Positions 1 through 8,370 of a DNA stretch of 64,000 nucleotides are shown here, one piece after another; positions within the stretch are counted from its first letter, which is position 1; the number at the start of each line of letters is the position of its first letter. The DNA is taken from assembly GCA_028285265.1 (NCBI GenBank), contig JANQPX010000030.1, positions 310,001-374,000 of the forward strand. The letters are read 5' to 3'. The DNA is from Geminicoccaceae bacterium. GTDB lineage: Bacteria; Pseudomonadota; Alphaproteobacteria; Geminicoccales; Geminicoccaceae. Below the pieces are notes generated by a model. The model was not told where the DNA came from. It worked only from the letters and a program-made list of their open reading frames with translations, and made no database searches. The position numbers and the translations under genes are program-made.

Positions 1-151
1 ACCTCATGCAGGATGGACCCGTCGCGTTTGGTGCCGAAACATGATGGCTCGCTAGGCCCTTATCGGTGAGACGACGCTTGCAGAGCTATGGTCGCATTGG
101 AAAAAGGCAAGGGGCGCATCGGCGGAAAGCCGAGTTCGCAAGGGCCGCGCG

Positions 152-180
152 TTGACACCTTCCCCTAAACTGCCTATCTG
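152..180 (+). promoter_or_regulatory. Candidate sigma-70-type promoter of secA
   Basis: A perfect TTGACA (-35) at 152-157 is followed after exactly 17 bases by TATCTG (-10) at 175-180. The secA start codon lies about 50 bases further on. Position, spacing and hexamers all fit a housekeeping promoter. Bases 1-150 hold no gene I can support; a short open stretch at the left edge ending near base 44 could be the tail of an upstream gene but is too short to identify. Confidence 0.7.
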
Positions 181-233
181 ACAATCTGAAAAATTATGAG
201 TTCTTTTCCCCCTTTTTGGAGGGCCATGCGTCC

Positions 234-2954
234 ATGATCGGCGCCCTCGCTAAGCGGCTGTTTGGCTCGGCCAACGATCGCTTCGTCAAGTCGTTGCGCA
301 ACCGGGTCGAGACTATCAATGCTCTCGAACCCGACCTTGAAGCCTTGTCTGACGACGAGCTCAAAGCCCGCACGGACTGGCTTCGCGGCCGGCTTAAGGA
401 TGGCGAGAGCCTAGACGATGTCCTGAATGATGCCTTTGCCACCGTGCGTGAGGCAGCAAAGCGCACGCTGGGTCAGCGTCACTATGACGTCCAAATGATC
501 GGCGGCATGGTCCTGCATCAAGGCAAGATCGCCGAGATGAAGACCGGTGAAGGCAAAACCCTTGTGGCAACCCTTGCGGTCTATCTCAACGCGCTCGAAG
601 GCAAAGGCGTTCACGTCGTCACAGTCAACGACTATCTGGCAAGCCGCGACAGTGCTTGGATGGGGCAGATCTATAACTATCTCGGCCTTTCCGTCGGCTG
701 TATCGTGCCCAATCTGCCGGAGCCCGAGCGCAAAGCTGCCTACAGTTGTGACATTACCTACGGCACCAATAACGAATTTGGTTTCGATTACCTCCGCGAT
801 AACATGAAGTTCGAACCGGAGCGGATGGTTCAGCGTGAGTTCAATTTCGCGATCGTGGATGAAGTGGACAGCATCCTTGTCGATGAGGCGAGGACTCCAC
901 TGATCATTTCTGGCCCCGCAGAAACCAGCTCCGAGCTCTATGAGACCGTTGATGGCTATATTCCGAAGCTGGACGAAGAAGACTACGAGAAAGATGAAAA
1001 GCAGCGCGCTGTTTCGCTGTCTGAATCCGGCGCAGAGAAGATGCAAGAATGGCTCGCTGATACCGAGCTTTTGAAGAACCCGGAACTCTACGACATCGCG
1101 AACGTGACCCTGGTTCATCATATCAATCAGGCGCTTCGAGCCCACAAGCTCTTTACACGCGATGTCGACTATCTCGTCCGAAACGACAAGGTTGTGATCG
1201 TTGACGAGTTCACCGGTCGCATGATGGAAGGTCGGCGTTATTCCGACGGACTACATCAAGCGCTCGAGGCGAAAGAGCGGGTCACCATTCAGCCCGAGAA
1301 CCAAACGCTCGCGTCGATCACCTTCCAGAATTATTTCCGCCTATACCCAAAGCTTGCCGGTATGACCGGTACAGCGGCAACCGAGGCGGCGGAATTCTCC
1401 GAGATCTACGGCCTCGATGTGATCGAGATGCCGACCCATCAAAACATGGTCCGTGATGATCAAGATGACGAGGTCTATCGGACCACGGGTGAGAAAGATA
1501 AGGCCATCGTCAATTCGATTGCCGAAGCTCACGAGGGCGGTCAGCCGGTGCTGGTTGGCACTGTCAGCATTGAGAAGTCCGAGGCGCTTTCTGCGTTGCT
1601 GAAAAAGCGCAAAGTGCCTCATCAGGTTTTGAATGCCCGTTACCACGAGCAGGAAGCGTTCATCGTGGCTCAGGCGGGGCGGCTTGGTGCTGTGACCATT
1701 GCCACCAATATGGCGGGTCGCGGTACCGACATTCAGCTCGGCGGCAACGCGGAGATGCGCATTCAGCAGGAACTGGTCGAAATCGAAGACGGATCAAAAC
1801 GCCTTGAAGCTGCCGCTCGGATCGAGAGTGAAGTCGAGGCTGAGAAGGCGAAAGTTTTGGAAGCCGGCGGTCTGTATGTGCTTGGTACCGAGCGTCATGA
1901 AAGCCGTCGGGTCGACAATCAGCTTCGTGGCCGCTCAGGCCGTCAGGGCGATCCCGGCCGCTCGAAGTTCTTTTTGTCGCTTGAAGACGATCTCATGCGC
2001 ATCTTCGGATCCGAGCGCATGGATGGCATGCTCAGAAAGCTGGGTCTCGAAGAGGATGAAGCCATCATCCATCCTTGGATTAATAAGGCCCTGGAAAAAG
2101 CGCAGCAGAAGGTCGAGGCCCGTAACTTCGAGATTCGAAAAAATCTGTTGAAGTTCGACGATGTCATGAATGACCAGCGTAAGGTCATTTATGAGCAACG
2201 CCGTGATTTGATCGCATCCGAAGATGTGGCTGAGACCGTCCGCGACATGCGTCACGAGGTCATTGAGGATCTGGTTACTGAATGCGTGCCCGAGAAAGCC
2301 TATGCGGAAGAATGGGACATTGAGAAGCTGGAGAAGGAGACGAAGCGTCTTCTCGCGCTTGATGAACCCGTCGCCGACTGGGCCAAGGAAGAGGGGGTTG
2401 CCGATGCTGAGATCAGGGAGCGTTTAATCGAGGCATCAGATCGCAAGATCGCGCAAAAGACTGTCAGTTACGGGGCGCCGATGATCCGGTCTGCAGAGAA
2501 GTCACTCCTTCTCCAGATCTTGGATCATCTCTGGAAGGATCACCTTCTTCAGCTCGACCATTTGCGCCAAGGCATTCATCTTCGTGGCTATGGCCAGCGT
2601 GATCCGCTGAATGAATATAAGCGAGAGGCATTTTCGCTGTTTGAAGGCCTGCTGAACAACCTTCGTCAGACCGTAACCCAGGTGTTGAGCCATCTTGAAA
2701 TTCGAGCGGCACAATCCGAGCAGGAGACTGCTGACGCTGAGGAGGAGCCCGTGTTGGCTGCGACCGGCACAGATGGAATGCCTGCGCCAGCACCAAGACG
2801 TTCCAGCGGCGGCGCTGCACCTGCCGTTGCGGCTGTTGCTGGGAGCAGCAGTCAGGCAGGCAGCGGTCAGGCGAAGAGTGCCAAGGTGCCACGCAATGCG
2901 CCCTGTCCCTGCGGCTCGGGTAAGAAGTACAAGCATTGCCACGGCAAGCTTTAG
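234..2954 (+). CDS. secA: Preprotein translocase ATPase SecA
   Basis: SecA is the ATP-driven motor that pushes unfolded preproteins through the SecYEG channel in the inner membrane. The 906-residue product has the family's usual length and order: Walker [13 protein letters not shown] near residue 102, the DEAD-type [16 protein letters not shown] near 208, the second ATPase domain with [14 protein letters not shown] near 490, and a C-terminal zinc motif [16 protein letters not shown] (C-x-C-x8-C-H) that binds SecB or ribosomes. A low-complexity Ala/Ser/Gly linker precedes the zinc motif. The ATG at 234 is chosen over an in-frame TTG at 216 because a GGAGG sits at 218-222 and family members begin near [12 protein letters not shown] strong promoter lies at 152-180. 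Identity is certain. Confidence 0.98.
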   Translation: MIGALAKRLFGSANDRFVKSLRNRVETINALEPDLEALSDDELKARTDWLRGRLKDGESLDDVLNDAFATVREAAKRTLGQRHYDVQMIGGMVLHQGKIAEMKTGEGKTLVATLAVYLNALEGKGVHVVTVNDYLASRDSAWMGQIYNYLGLSVGCIVPNLPEPERKAAYSCDITYGTNNEFGFDYLRDNMKFEPERMVQREFNFAIVDEVDSILVDEARTPLIISGPAETSSELYETVDGYIPKLDEEDYEKDEKQRAVSLSESGAEKMQEWLADTELLKNPELYDIANVTLVHHINQALRAHKLFTRDVDYLVRNDKVVIVDEFTGRMMEGRRYSDGLHQALEAKERVTIQPENQTLASITFQNYFRLYPKLAGMTGTAATEAAEFSEIYGLDVIEMPTHQNMVRDDQDDEVYRTTGEKDKAIVNSIAEAHEGGQPVLVGTVSIEKSEALSALLKKRKVPHQVLNARYHEQEAFIVAQAGRLGAVTIATNMAGRGTDIQLGGNAEMRIQQELVEIEDGSKRLEAAARIESEVEAEKAKVLEAGGLYVLGTERHESRRVDNQLRGRSGRQGDPGRSKFFLSLEDDLMRIFGSERMDGMLRKLGLEEDEAIIHPWINKALEKAQQKVEARNFEIRKNLLKFDDVMNDQRKVIYEQRRDLIASEDVAETVRDMRHEVIEDLVTECVPEKAYAEEWDIEKLEKETKRLLALDEPVADWAKEEGVADAEIRERLIEASDRKIAQKTVSYGAPMIRSAEKSLLLQILDHLWKDHLLQLDHLRQGIHLRGYGQRDPLNEYKREAFSLFEGLLNNLRQTVTQVLSHLEIRAAQSEQETADAEEEPVLAATGTDGMPAPAPRRSSGGAAPAVAAVAGSSSQAGSGQAKSAKVPRNAPCPCGSGKKYKHCHGKL

Positions 2955-3002
2955 AGCCTGTCCTGGCAAATCTCAGGGGAGAGTGAGTTTGCGGCAGATA
3001 GG

Positions 3003-4436
3003 ATGGCGTCGCGGAGGCGCCTAGAGGAATTCCCGAAGACTGTTCGCCATTTGAACGCGACGTTAGCCGACAGCGGCATAGGGCGACGTCCTAGAATTTC
3101 ACGCGTACTTGCGGTTTCAGTTCTTCTTTTTCTCTCTTTGACGTTGCCGGCGACATGGTCGGCTGAAGCGGCGACCCGTGTTGGCTTGATCACGCTCGAG
3201 GGGCCGATCGGGCCGGCGAGTGCCGCGCATGTCAGGCGCAGCTTTTCTGAGTTGAACACAAACGGTATTGACCTTGTCGTGCTGCAATTGGACACGCCGG
3301 GCGGGCTGGTGAAGTCCATGAGAAGTATCATCAAGGATGTCTTGGCTTCGCCTGTACCCGTGGTCGGCTTCGTTGCGCCGAGTGGTGCCCACGCCGCAAG
3401 TGCGGGCACCTACATCCTTTATGCGACGCATATCGCGGCGATGGCGCCAGCAACCAATTTAGGCGCCGCAACGCCGATCAAGGTCGGTGACGATCCGCCA
3501 TCGAAACAGACCAGTGACGGCGAGGGCTCGGACGACGTCCCCGATATTGATGACAAGATTCTGAGCGATGCGATCGCCTATATCAGAAGCCTCGCAGAGC
3601 TTCGTGGCCGAAATGGTGACTGGGCCGAGCGAGCGGTACGGAATGCAGCGAGCCTGCCAGCCGGTGAGGCCCTAAAGCTCGGTGTGATCAATCTGGTCGC
3701 CAATGATCTCTCTCAGCTGCTCGCCAATCTCGATGGAAGGACAGTGACGCTGAATGATGAGACGGTCACCCTCAATCTCGCCGACCGCGAGATCGTCGAG
3801 CTAAGCCCGAGCTTTCATGCGCGTTTTCTCGCGATCATTACCGACCCGACCATCGCCTACGGTCTGCTCATTGTCGGTATGATCGGACTTCTTGTGGAAG
3901 TGGCGATGCCCGGACTGTTTGTGCCGGGTGTGATTGGTCTCGTGTCGCTCTTATTGTCGCTTTACGCCTTCCAACTTTTGCCGGTCAGCCTCGTAGGGCT
4001 TGGTATCGTTGTCCTCGGGATCATTTTGATGGTCGTCGAGCTGACCCTTCCAGGTTTCGGAATCATCGGGTTTAGCGGCATCACCGCCTTTGTGCTTGGC
4101 TCGGTTTTCTTGCTGGATACTGGTGTGCCAGGCTATGGTATATCCAGATATGCCATTGGTTTGATCGCTGTAATCAGTTCCAGCTTGCTGATGATGTTTC
4201 TTGTGTGGCTGCGACGCTTGCACAGCCAGCCCTATTTGGGCGGTGCTGAGGAGCTGGTTGGCGACCGGGCGACCGTCAAGATTTGGCAAGGGGACGAAGG
4301 CAGAGTGTTGTTGCGGGGCACGACATGGGCCGCGCGTTCTGCCGATGAGCTCGCGGTCGGTCAGAAAGTTCGTGTGATCGCCGTCGAGGGGCTGACTGTC
4401 GATGTCGAGCCCGAAAACGAGGAAACGACATCATGA
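3003..4436 (+). CDS. NfeD1-type membrane-bound serine protease
   Basis: This is a ClpP-class integral membrane protease of the NfeD/STOPP type, which in archaeal homologues cleaves the hydrophobic C-terminus of a partner stomatin. A signal-like hydrophobic stretch (about residues 34-56) precedes a protease domain with the substrate-clamp LDTPGGLV near 97 and the nucleophile Ser133 in SGAHAASAGTY. Lys185 in DDKILSDAIAYIRS is the likely base of a Ser-Lys dyad. Four to five membrane helices follow (about 285-400) and then the soluble NfeD OB-fold tail. The start is uncertain: about 30 residues precede the signal, and a TTG at 3051 is an alternative. The stop overlaps the start of the slipin gene by four bases (ATGA), so the two are translationally coupled. 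Confidence 0.9.
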   Translation: MASRRRLEEFPKTVRHLNATLADSGIGRRPRISRVLAVSVLLFLSLTLPATWSAEAATRVGLITLEGPIGPASAAHVRRSFSELNTNGIDLVVLQLDTPGGLVKSMRSIIKDVLASPVPVVGFVAPSGAHAASAGTYILYATHIAAMAPATNLGAATPIKVGDDPPSKQTSDGEGSDDVPDIDDKILSDAIAYIRSLAELRGRNGDWAERAVRNAASLPAGEALKLGVINLVANDLSQLLANLDGRTVTLNDETVTLNLADREIVELSPSFHARFLAIITDPTIAYGLLIVGMIGLLVEVAMPGLFVPGVIGLVSLLLSLYAFQLLPVSLVGLGIVVLGIILMVVELTLPGFGIIGFSGITAFVLGSVFLLDTGVPGYGISRYAIGLIAVISSSLLMMFLVWLRRLHSQPYLGGAEELVGDRATVKIWQGDEGRVLLRGTTWAARSADELAVGQKVRVIAVEGLTVDVEPENEETTS

Positions 4437-5260
4437 GCGAGTTGGGCGCCGGATTTATTGTCCTCTTGGTCCTATTGGCGATCATCTTCTTAGTGGTCGC
4501 CGCGGTCTCGGTGGTGATTGTGAGTGAGTTTGAGCGCGTTGTGGTTCTTACCCTCGGTCGCTTCACCGGAATTCGAAATCCAGGCTTGCGCTTTGTTGTC
4601 CCCTTTCTCCAAGAAATGAGGCGGGTCGATATGCGCGAGAAAACTACGGACATCCCGCAACAAGAGGCATTGACCAAAGATGGTGTTCGGGTGCGAGTCA
4701 ACGGTGTGGTCTACTTCAGCGTCAAAGACCCGAAAGCCGCCATTCTTTACACAGAGAACTATGAATCCGCGACCATTGAAATGGCGCAGTCGACGCTTCG
4801 CTCGACGGTCGGTACTCATGATTTGGCCGATCTCGCCGATGCTGAACGCATTAGCGTGGAAATCCAGCGGGCCTTGGAGGTCAAGACAGACCCCTGGGGG
4901 ATCAAAGTCTCGAATGTCGAAATCAAAGAAGTCGAGCTTCCCAAAGAGATTAGCCGGGCGATGTCGCGCGCTGCCGAAGCTGAACGCTTGCGCGAAGCCC
5001 GAGTGATCGAAGCCAGGGGTGAAGAGGAGTCGGCACGAGCTCTCCTGGCTGCGGCTGACATGCTTGCCCAAAGTTCGGAAGCGATGCAGCTTCGTTATCT
5101 CGCCACGCTTAACAATATCGCGAGTGATCGGAGTTCTACCATCGTCTTTCCTTTTCCGACGGACCTCGCTCAAATGCTGGGGACCAAACTAGCCGGCAAT
5201 GGGTCAGGCAATGGTTCTGGGAACGGCTCGGGTAACGGTTCCGGCGATAACATCGTTTAG
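4433..5260 (+). CDS. Slipin/stomatin-like SPFH protein
   Basis: SPFH-domain scaffold protein of membrane microdomains and obligate genomic partner of NfeD1. One N-terminal membrane helix (about residues 8-30) is followed by the SPFH domain with FERVVVLTLGRF, PGLRFVVPFLQ and VRVNGVVYFSV, then a charged helical region with EAERLREARVIEARGEEES. The C-terminus is a low-complexity Gly-Asn-Gly-Ser tail encoded by four 12-base tandem repeats, after the point where a protease-sensitive hydrophobic tail would lie. Overlaps the upstream protease gene by ATGA. The class (slipin) is clear; the physiological role in bacteria is only loosely known (membrane quality control or fluidity). Confidence 0.93.
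   Translation: MSELGAGFIVLLVLLAIIFLVVAAVSVVIVSEFERVVVLTLGRFTGIRNPGLRFVVPFLQEMRRVDMREKTTDIPQQEALTKDGVRVRVNGVVYFSVKDPKAAILYTENYESATIEMAQSTLRSTVGTHDLADLADAERISVEIQRALEVKTDPWGIKVSNVEIKEVELPKEISRAMSRAAEAERLREARVIEARGEEESARALLAAADMLAQSSEAMQLRYLATLNNIASDRSSTIVFPFPTDLAQMLGTKLAGNGSGNGSGNGSGNGSGDNIV
5195..5242 (+). repeat. Four 12-bp tandem repeats encoding GNGS
   Basis: Four diverged 12-base units (5195, 5207, 5219, 5231) in the 3' end of the slipin gene each encode Gly-Asn-Gly-Ser. Codons differ between copies (GGC/GGG/GGT, AAT/AAC) while the peptide is kept, which suggests selection on the protein rather than recent slippage. Confidence 0.85.
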
Positions 5261-5288
5261 CCACTGATCTGCCATGGGAGAGCAGCCG

Positions 5289-5903
5289 ATGCAGCGGTTC
5301 GATCGGCGGGGGTTCATTGGCGCTGGCGCAGGCTTGATGACGGCGAGCGCGCTTCCCGCTTGTACGCAGATCGCGACGACACCGGCGCAGACCGAAGGAC
5401 CATTCTATCCCCTTGGTCTGCCGCTCGATCGGGATAATGATCTCGTTCAGGTCGAGGGACGGCGTGATTCTGCGGCCGGTCAGGTTCTCAATCTCGGTGG
5501 CCAGGTGCTTGGAACGGACGGCAAACCGGCCGCGGGCCTGCGGATTGAGATTTGGCAGTGCGATGCGAACGGCGTCTACCATCACCCCGGCGACCGGAGG
5601 GGGCCTGCCGACCCCAATTTCCAGGGATTTGGTCATACGATCGCCGACGGCCAAGGGGGGTATCGCTTCCGGACAATCGTTCCGGTGGTCTATCCCGGCC
5701 GAACGCCGCATATCCATTTCAAGATCTTGGGCGCCGACGTGGACCCTTTAACCACCCAAATGTACGTCGCTGGCAATCCAGAGAACGAACAAGATGGCCT
5801 TTACCGCCAACTGGGTCAGGCGAGCGCATTGGTTACCGTGGCACTTGAACCGGATGGTGTCAGCGGTGCTATGCGAGGGGTGTTCAATATCACGCTTGGC
5901 TAA
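5289..5903 (+). CDS. Tat-exported intradiol ring-cleavage dioxygenase
   Basis: Member of the protocatechuate/catechol intradiol dioxygenase fold, non-haem Fe(III) enzymes that open catechols between the hydroxyls. The family's TEGPFYP lead-in, the Gly-Tyr pair (GVYHH and GGYRFRT) and PGRTPHIHFKI supply the expected two Tyr and two His iron ligands. The N-terminus carries a twin-arginine motif, RFDRRGFIGAG, then a hydrophobic stretch ending in ALPAC, which looks like a lipobox, so the enzyme is probably Tat-exported and possibly lipidated. The ATG at 5289 is preferred over 5274 because GGAGA stands seven bases before it. About 204 residues, short compared with catabolic enzymes, as usual for this secreted subfamily. 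No catabolic genes adjoin it, so its substrate is unknown. Confidence 0.88.
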   Translation: MQRFDRRGFIGAGAGLMTASALPACTQIATTPAQTEGPFYPLGLPLDRDNDLVQVEGRRDSAAGQVLNLGGQVLGTDGKPAAGLRIEIWQCDANGVYHHPGDRRGPADPNFQGFGHTIADGQGGYRFRTIVPVVYPGRTPHIHFKILGADVDPLTTQMYVAGNPENEQDGLYRQLGQASALVTVALEPDGVSGAMRGVFNITLG

Positions 5904-6025
5904 CGCGGCAGCTCCTGATCGGTCACACCAAGGCGCATGAGGAGGCTGTTGGTGTCCTGCCCTGGTTTGCGCGCTCGAAGGTCTCTAAAAGAGATGAAAG
6001 AGCAATCGTTCAGGTGAGGCGATCT

Positions 6026-6775
6026 ATGGCACTAAGCGATTACAAGTCGGCGCTTGTTACGGGTGCGTCGAGCGGCATCGGAGCGGCAACGGTTCGTGCT
6101 CTGACCGGCCGCGGCCTAACAGTGCACGCGCTTGCACGCCGCGAGCAGCGCTTGCAGGAACTGGCCGATGAGACAGGTTGCCTGCCGATCGTGCTCGATC
6201 TTCGTGATCGCGATGCTGTTTACGACCATCTTGCTGCGTTCGACGTCGACATTCTCGTCGGCAATGCAGGGACTGGGCGCGGTATGGAGGGGTTTCTCAG
6301 TGCATCACCTGAGGACATCGAGACGACGCTCAACCTCAATGTTCTATCCCTACTCCATGTGTTGCGCGCGGTGTTGCCGGGTATGGTCAAAAGAAGACGC
6401 GGTCATGTCATTCATCTCGGTTCTGTCGCCGGGCTCTATCCCCTTTACTCGGTGATTTACGGCGGTAGCAAAGGAGCAGTGCACTCGATCAATCAGAATC
6501 TGCGCATCGAGCTTATGGGATCGGGCGTGCGCAGTACCGAAATCTGTCCGGGCCGGGTTCAAACCGAGTTTTTCGACGCGTCCTTCGATGATGCAAAGAA
6601 GGCCGAGGCCATGAAGGAACCAGGCATTGAGCAACTGACAGCGGAAGATATTGCCGATGCCATTGTCTTCGCCCTCGATGCACCTCGGCGGATGAACGTG
6701 AACCTGATCGAGATCCAGCCGACGGAGCAGACATTTGGTGGCTTCACCATGGCGCCGATCACTGGTGGAGGATGA
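6026..6775 (+). CDS. Short-chain dehydrogenase/reductase, YdfG-like
   Basis: Classical SDR oxidoreductase of 249 residues, NAD(P)-dependent. It shows the cofactor motif TGASSGIG near residue 12, NAG in ILVGNAGTG, the catalytic Ser in LGSVAG and Tyr/Lys in YGGSKGA. The closing region (NLIEIQPTEQTFGG) resembles YdfG-type 3-hydroxy acid dehydrogenases, so a small hydroxy acid may be the substrate; this is inference. The ATG at 6026 is chosen because GGTGAGG stands six bases upstream; the GTG at 6014 lacks a site. The stop lies about 17 bases before the next SDR start, so the two are probably co-transcribed. Confidence 0.88.
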   Translation: MALSDYKSALVTGASSGIGAATVRALTGRGLTVHALARREQRLQELADETGCLPIVLDLRDRDAVYDHLAAFDVDILVGNAGTGRGMEGFLSASPEDIETTLNLNVLSLLHVLRAVLPGMVKRRRGHVIHLGSVAGLYPLYSVIYGGSKGAVHSINQNLRIELMGSGVRSTEICPGRVQTEFFDASFDDAKKAEAMKEPGIEQLTAEDIADAIVFALDAPRRMNVNLIEIQPTEQTFGGFTMAPITGGG

Positions 6776-6792
6776 TCCACAAGGAGTTGGTT

Positions 6793-7494
6793 ATGATGGA
6801 GACAGAGGGCCGCGTGGTAATGGTGTCGGGCGCGAACCGGGGGATCGGTCGGGCGATTGCCGAAGCCTGCAAGGTTCGGGGCTACAAATTGAGCCTTGGG
6901 GCACGGCAACCTGAAACACTTCAAGACCTCGTATCAAGTGACGTCCTGATCCAAGAATATGATGCCGAGCGATCGGAGACTGCTGAGGCTTGGATGAAGG
7001 CCACGCAGGCCAGGTTTGGGCGCCTCGATGCGTTGGTTAACAACGCCGGGGTTTATATCTCCGCACGCATTGAGGATGGCGAGGATGCTGACTTTGACCG
7101 GCTTTGGCGGGTCAATGTTAAGGGACCCCTGAAGTTGATTCAGCTTGCTCTGCCGCATCTCAAGGCTGCTGGCAATGGTCGTATCATCAATCTTGTGTCG
7201 CTTGCCGGGAAACGTGTCCCGAGCGATGATAGTGCGGGTTATGCGATGAGTAAGCATGCCGCGCTTGCGTTGCACCATGCCGCCCGACGCGTCGGTTGGG
7301 ATCATGGTGTCCGCGCTACCGCCGTCTGCCCAGGCCTTGTCGCAACCGATATGGTCGCTTGGGCAAAAGTACCGAGAGATGAAATGATCCAGCCCGCTGA
7401 TCTTGCCGAGCTTATTGCAACGATCATGGCCTTACCTGACCATGCCGTTGTGGCGGAATTGGCGGTTAACTGCCGCTTCGAACCGACGCTTTGA
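6793..7494 (+). CDS. Short-chain dehydrogenase/reductase
   Basis: Second classical SDR, 233 residues, same strand and directly after the first. Motifs: VSGANRGIG (dinucleotide binding), NNAGVY, catalytic Ser in NLVSLAG, and Tyr/Lys in GYAMSKHA. The two tandem SDRs are clearly different in sequence, so this is not a recent duplication. An earlier ATG at 6772 overlaps the upstream stop, but AAGGAG at 6781-6786 lies six bases before the ATG at 6793, which is immediately followed by another ATG at 6796. Substrate unknown. Confidence 0.87.
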   Translation: MMETEGRVVMVSGANRGIGRAIAEACKVRGYKLSLGARQPETLQDLVSSDVLIQEYDAERSETAEAWMKATQARFGRLDALVNNAGVYISARIEDGEDADFDRLWRVNVKGPLKLIQLALPHLKAAGNGRIINLVSLAGKRVPSDDSAGYAMSKHAALALHHAARRVGWDHGVRATAVCPGLVATDMVAWAKVPRDEMIQPADLAELIATIMALPDHAVVAELAVNCRFEPTL

Positions 7495-7712
7495 GCGAAC
7501 TGCCTCTCGACGCTGCGACGTGGGCCGCGATTGGGCCCGTCTAGCGGTGTTACGCGACGTTTGGGCTGAGCCTCGACGATCGTAACCCATTGCCGTCTTG
7601 AACCTGCGTCCCGGAGCCTTGCGTGGCTCGTCGCCGCGTCGCCACGAGATGGCGCGGTGATCGGTGCGACGACGCCATTTCATTGTCATCACGAGCCGAG
7701 GACTTTGCGACT

Positions 7713-8255
7713 ATGGAGAACTTTGTCGTCATATCAGGTTGCTCTGGCGGGGGGAAATCCACGCTGCTTGAAGCCCTCAAGCGCCTCGGTCATGGCGTGG
7801 TTGAGGAACCTGGGCGACGTATCGTCAAATCGGAACAGGAAAATGGCGGGTCGGCCTTGCCTTGGGTCGATCCGGTTGCCTTCGCCAGACGTGCGGTGCG
7901 GGTTGCGTTGCAGGACCGTGCTGCAGCACGTCATGAAGCAGGCTGGATTTTTTTTGACAGGAGCTTGATCGATGCCGCAAGCGCCTTGCAGACGATGACA
8001 GAAAAACCTTACCTGACACGACTTGGCGAACGGCATCGCTATCATAAGACCGTGTTTTTAGCGCCACCATGGCCGGAGATATATAGGAAGGATCTCGAGC
8101 GTCGACATGGCTTCGAAGAGGCTCACGCCGAGTATGAGCGCCTCTGCAGGGCCTTTCCAGATCTTGGCTATGAGGTCTATGTCTTGCCGAAGGTGAACCC
8201 TCAGGATCGCGCCGATTTCATTCTGGAGATCTGTAGCCGCAGCCTATCTGCGTAA
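7713..8255 (+). CDS. Small AAA-type P-loop ATPase (AAA_28-like)
   Basis: A compact 180-residue nucleotide-binding protein. It begins MENFVVISGCSGGGKSTLLEAL, a Walker A loop only ten residues in, as in AAA_28 and kinase-like P-loop proteins. EEPGRRIV and FFDRSLIDAA recall nucleoside/shikimate-kinase-like folds where the Asp-Arg contacts substrate. The last third (HGFEEAHAEYERL, LPKVNPQDRADFIL) is typical of this family. The ORF could extend upstream to 7623, but that part is not protein-like and the ATG at 7713 has a GAGGA about nine bases upstream. Biological role unknown. Confidence 0.8.
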   Translation: MENFVVISGCSGGGKSTLLEALKRLGHGVVEEPGRRIVKSEQENGGSALPWVDPVAFARRAVRVALQDRAAARHEAGWIFFDRSLIDAASALQTMTEKPYLTRLGERHRYHKTVFLAPPWPEIYRKDLERRHGFEEAHAEYERLCRAFPDLGYEVYVLPKVNPQDRADFILEICSRSLSA

Positions 8256-8370
8256 ACTCGGGTAACGGCGCGGCCATGGCATGGCGGGTGATTTCGAGAT
8301 ATACACCCGGGCCAATGGTTTCATGGTCTTCGCCCGAAATCGCGCCAAGGCGCCGCATCGATAAACAAGA

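Noticed and set aside
411..1145. Long antisense frame (244 residues) inside secA
   Set aside because: Antisense to a certain, highly conserved gene; no ribosome site and the product has no recognisable content.
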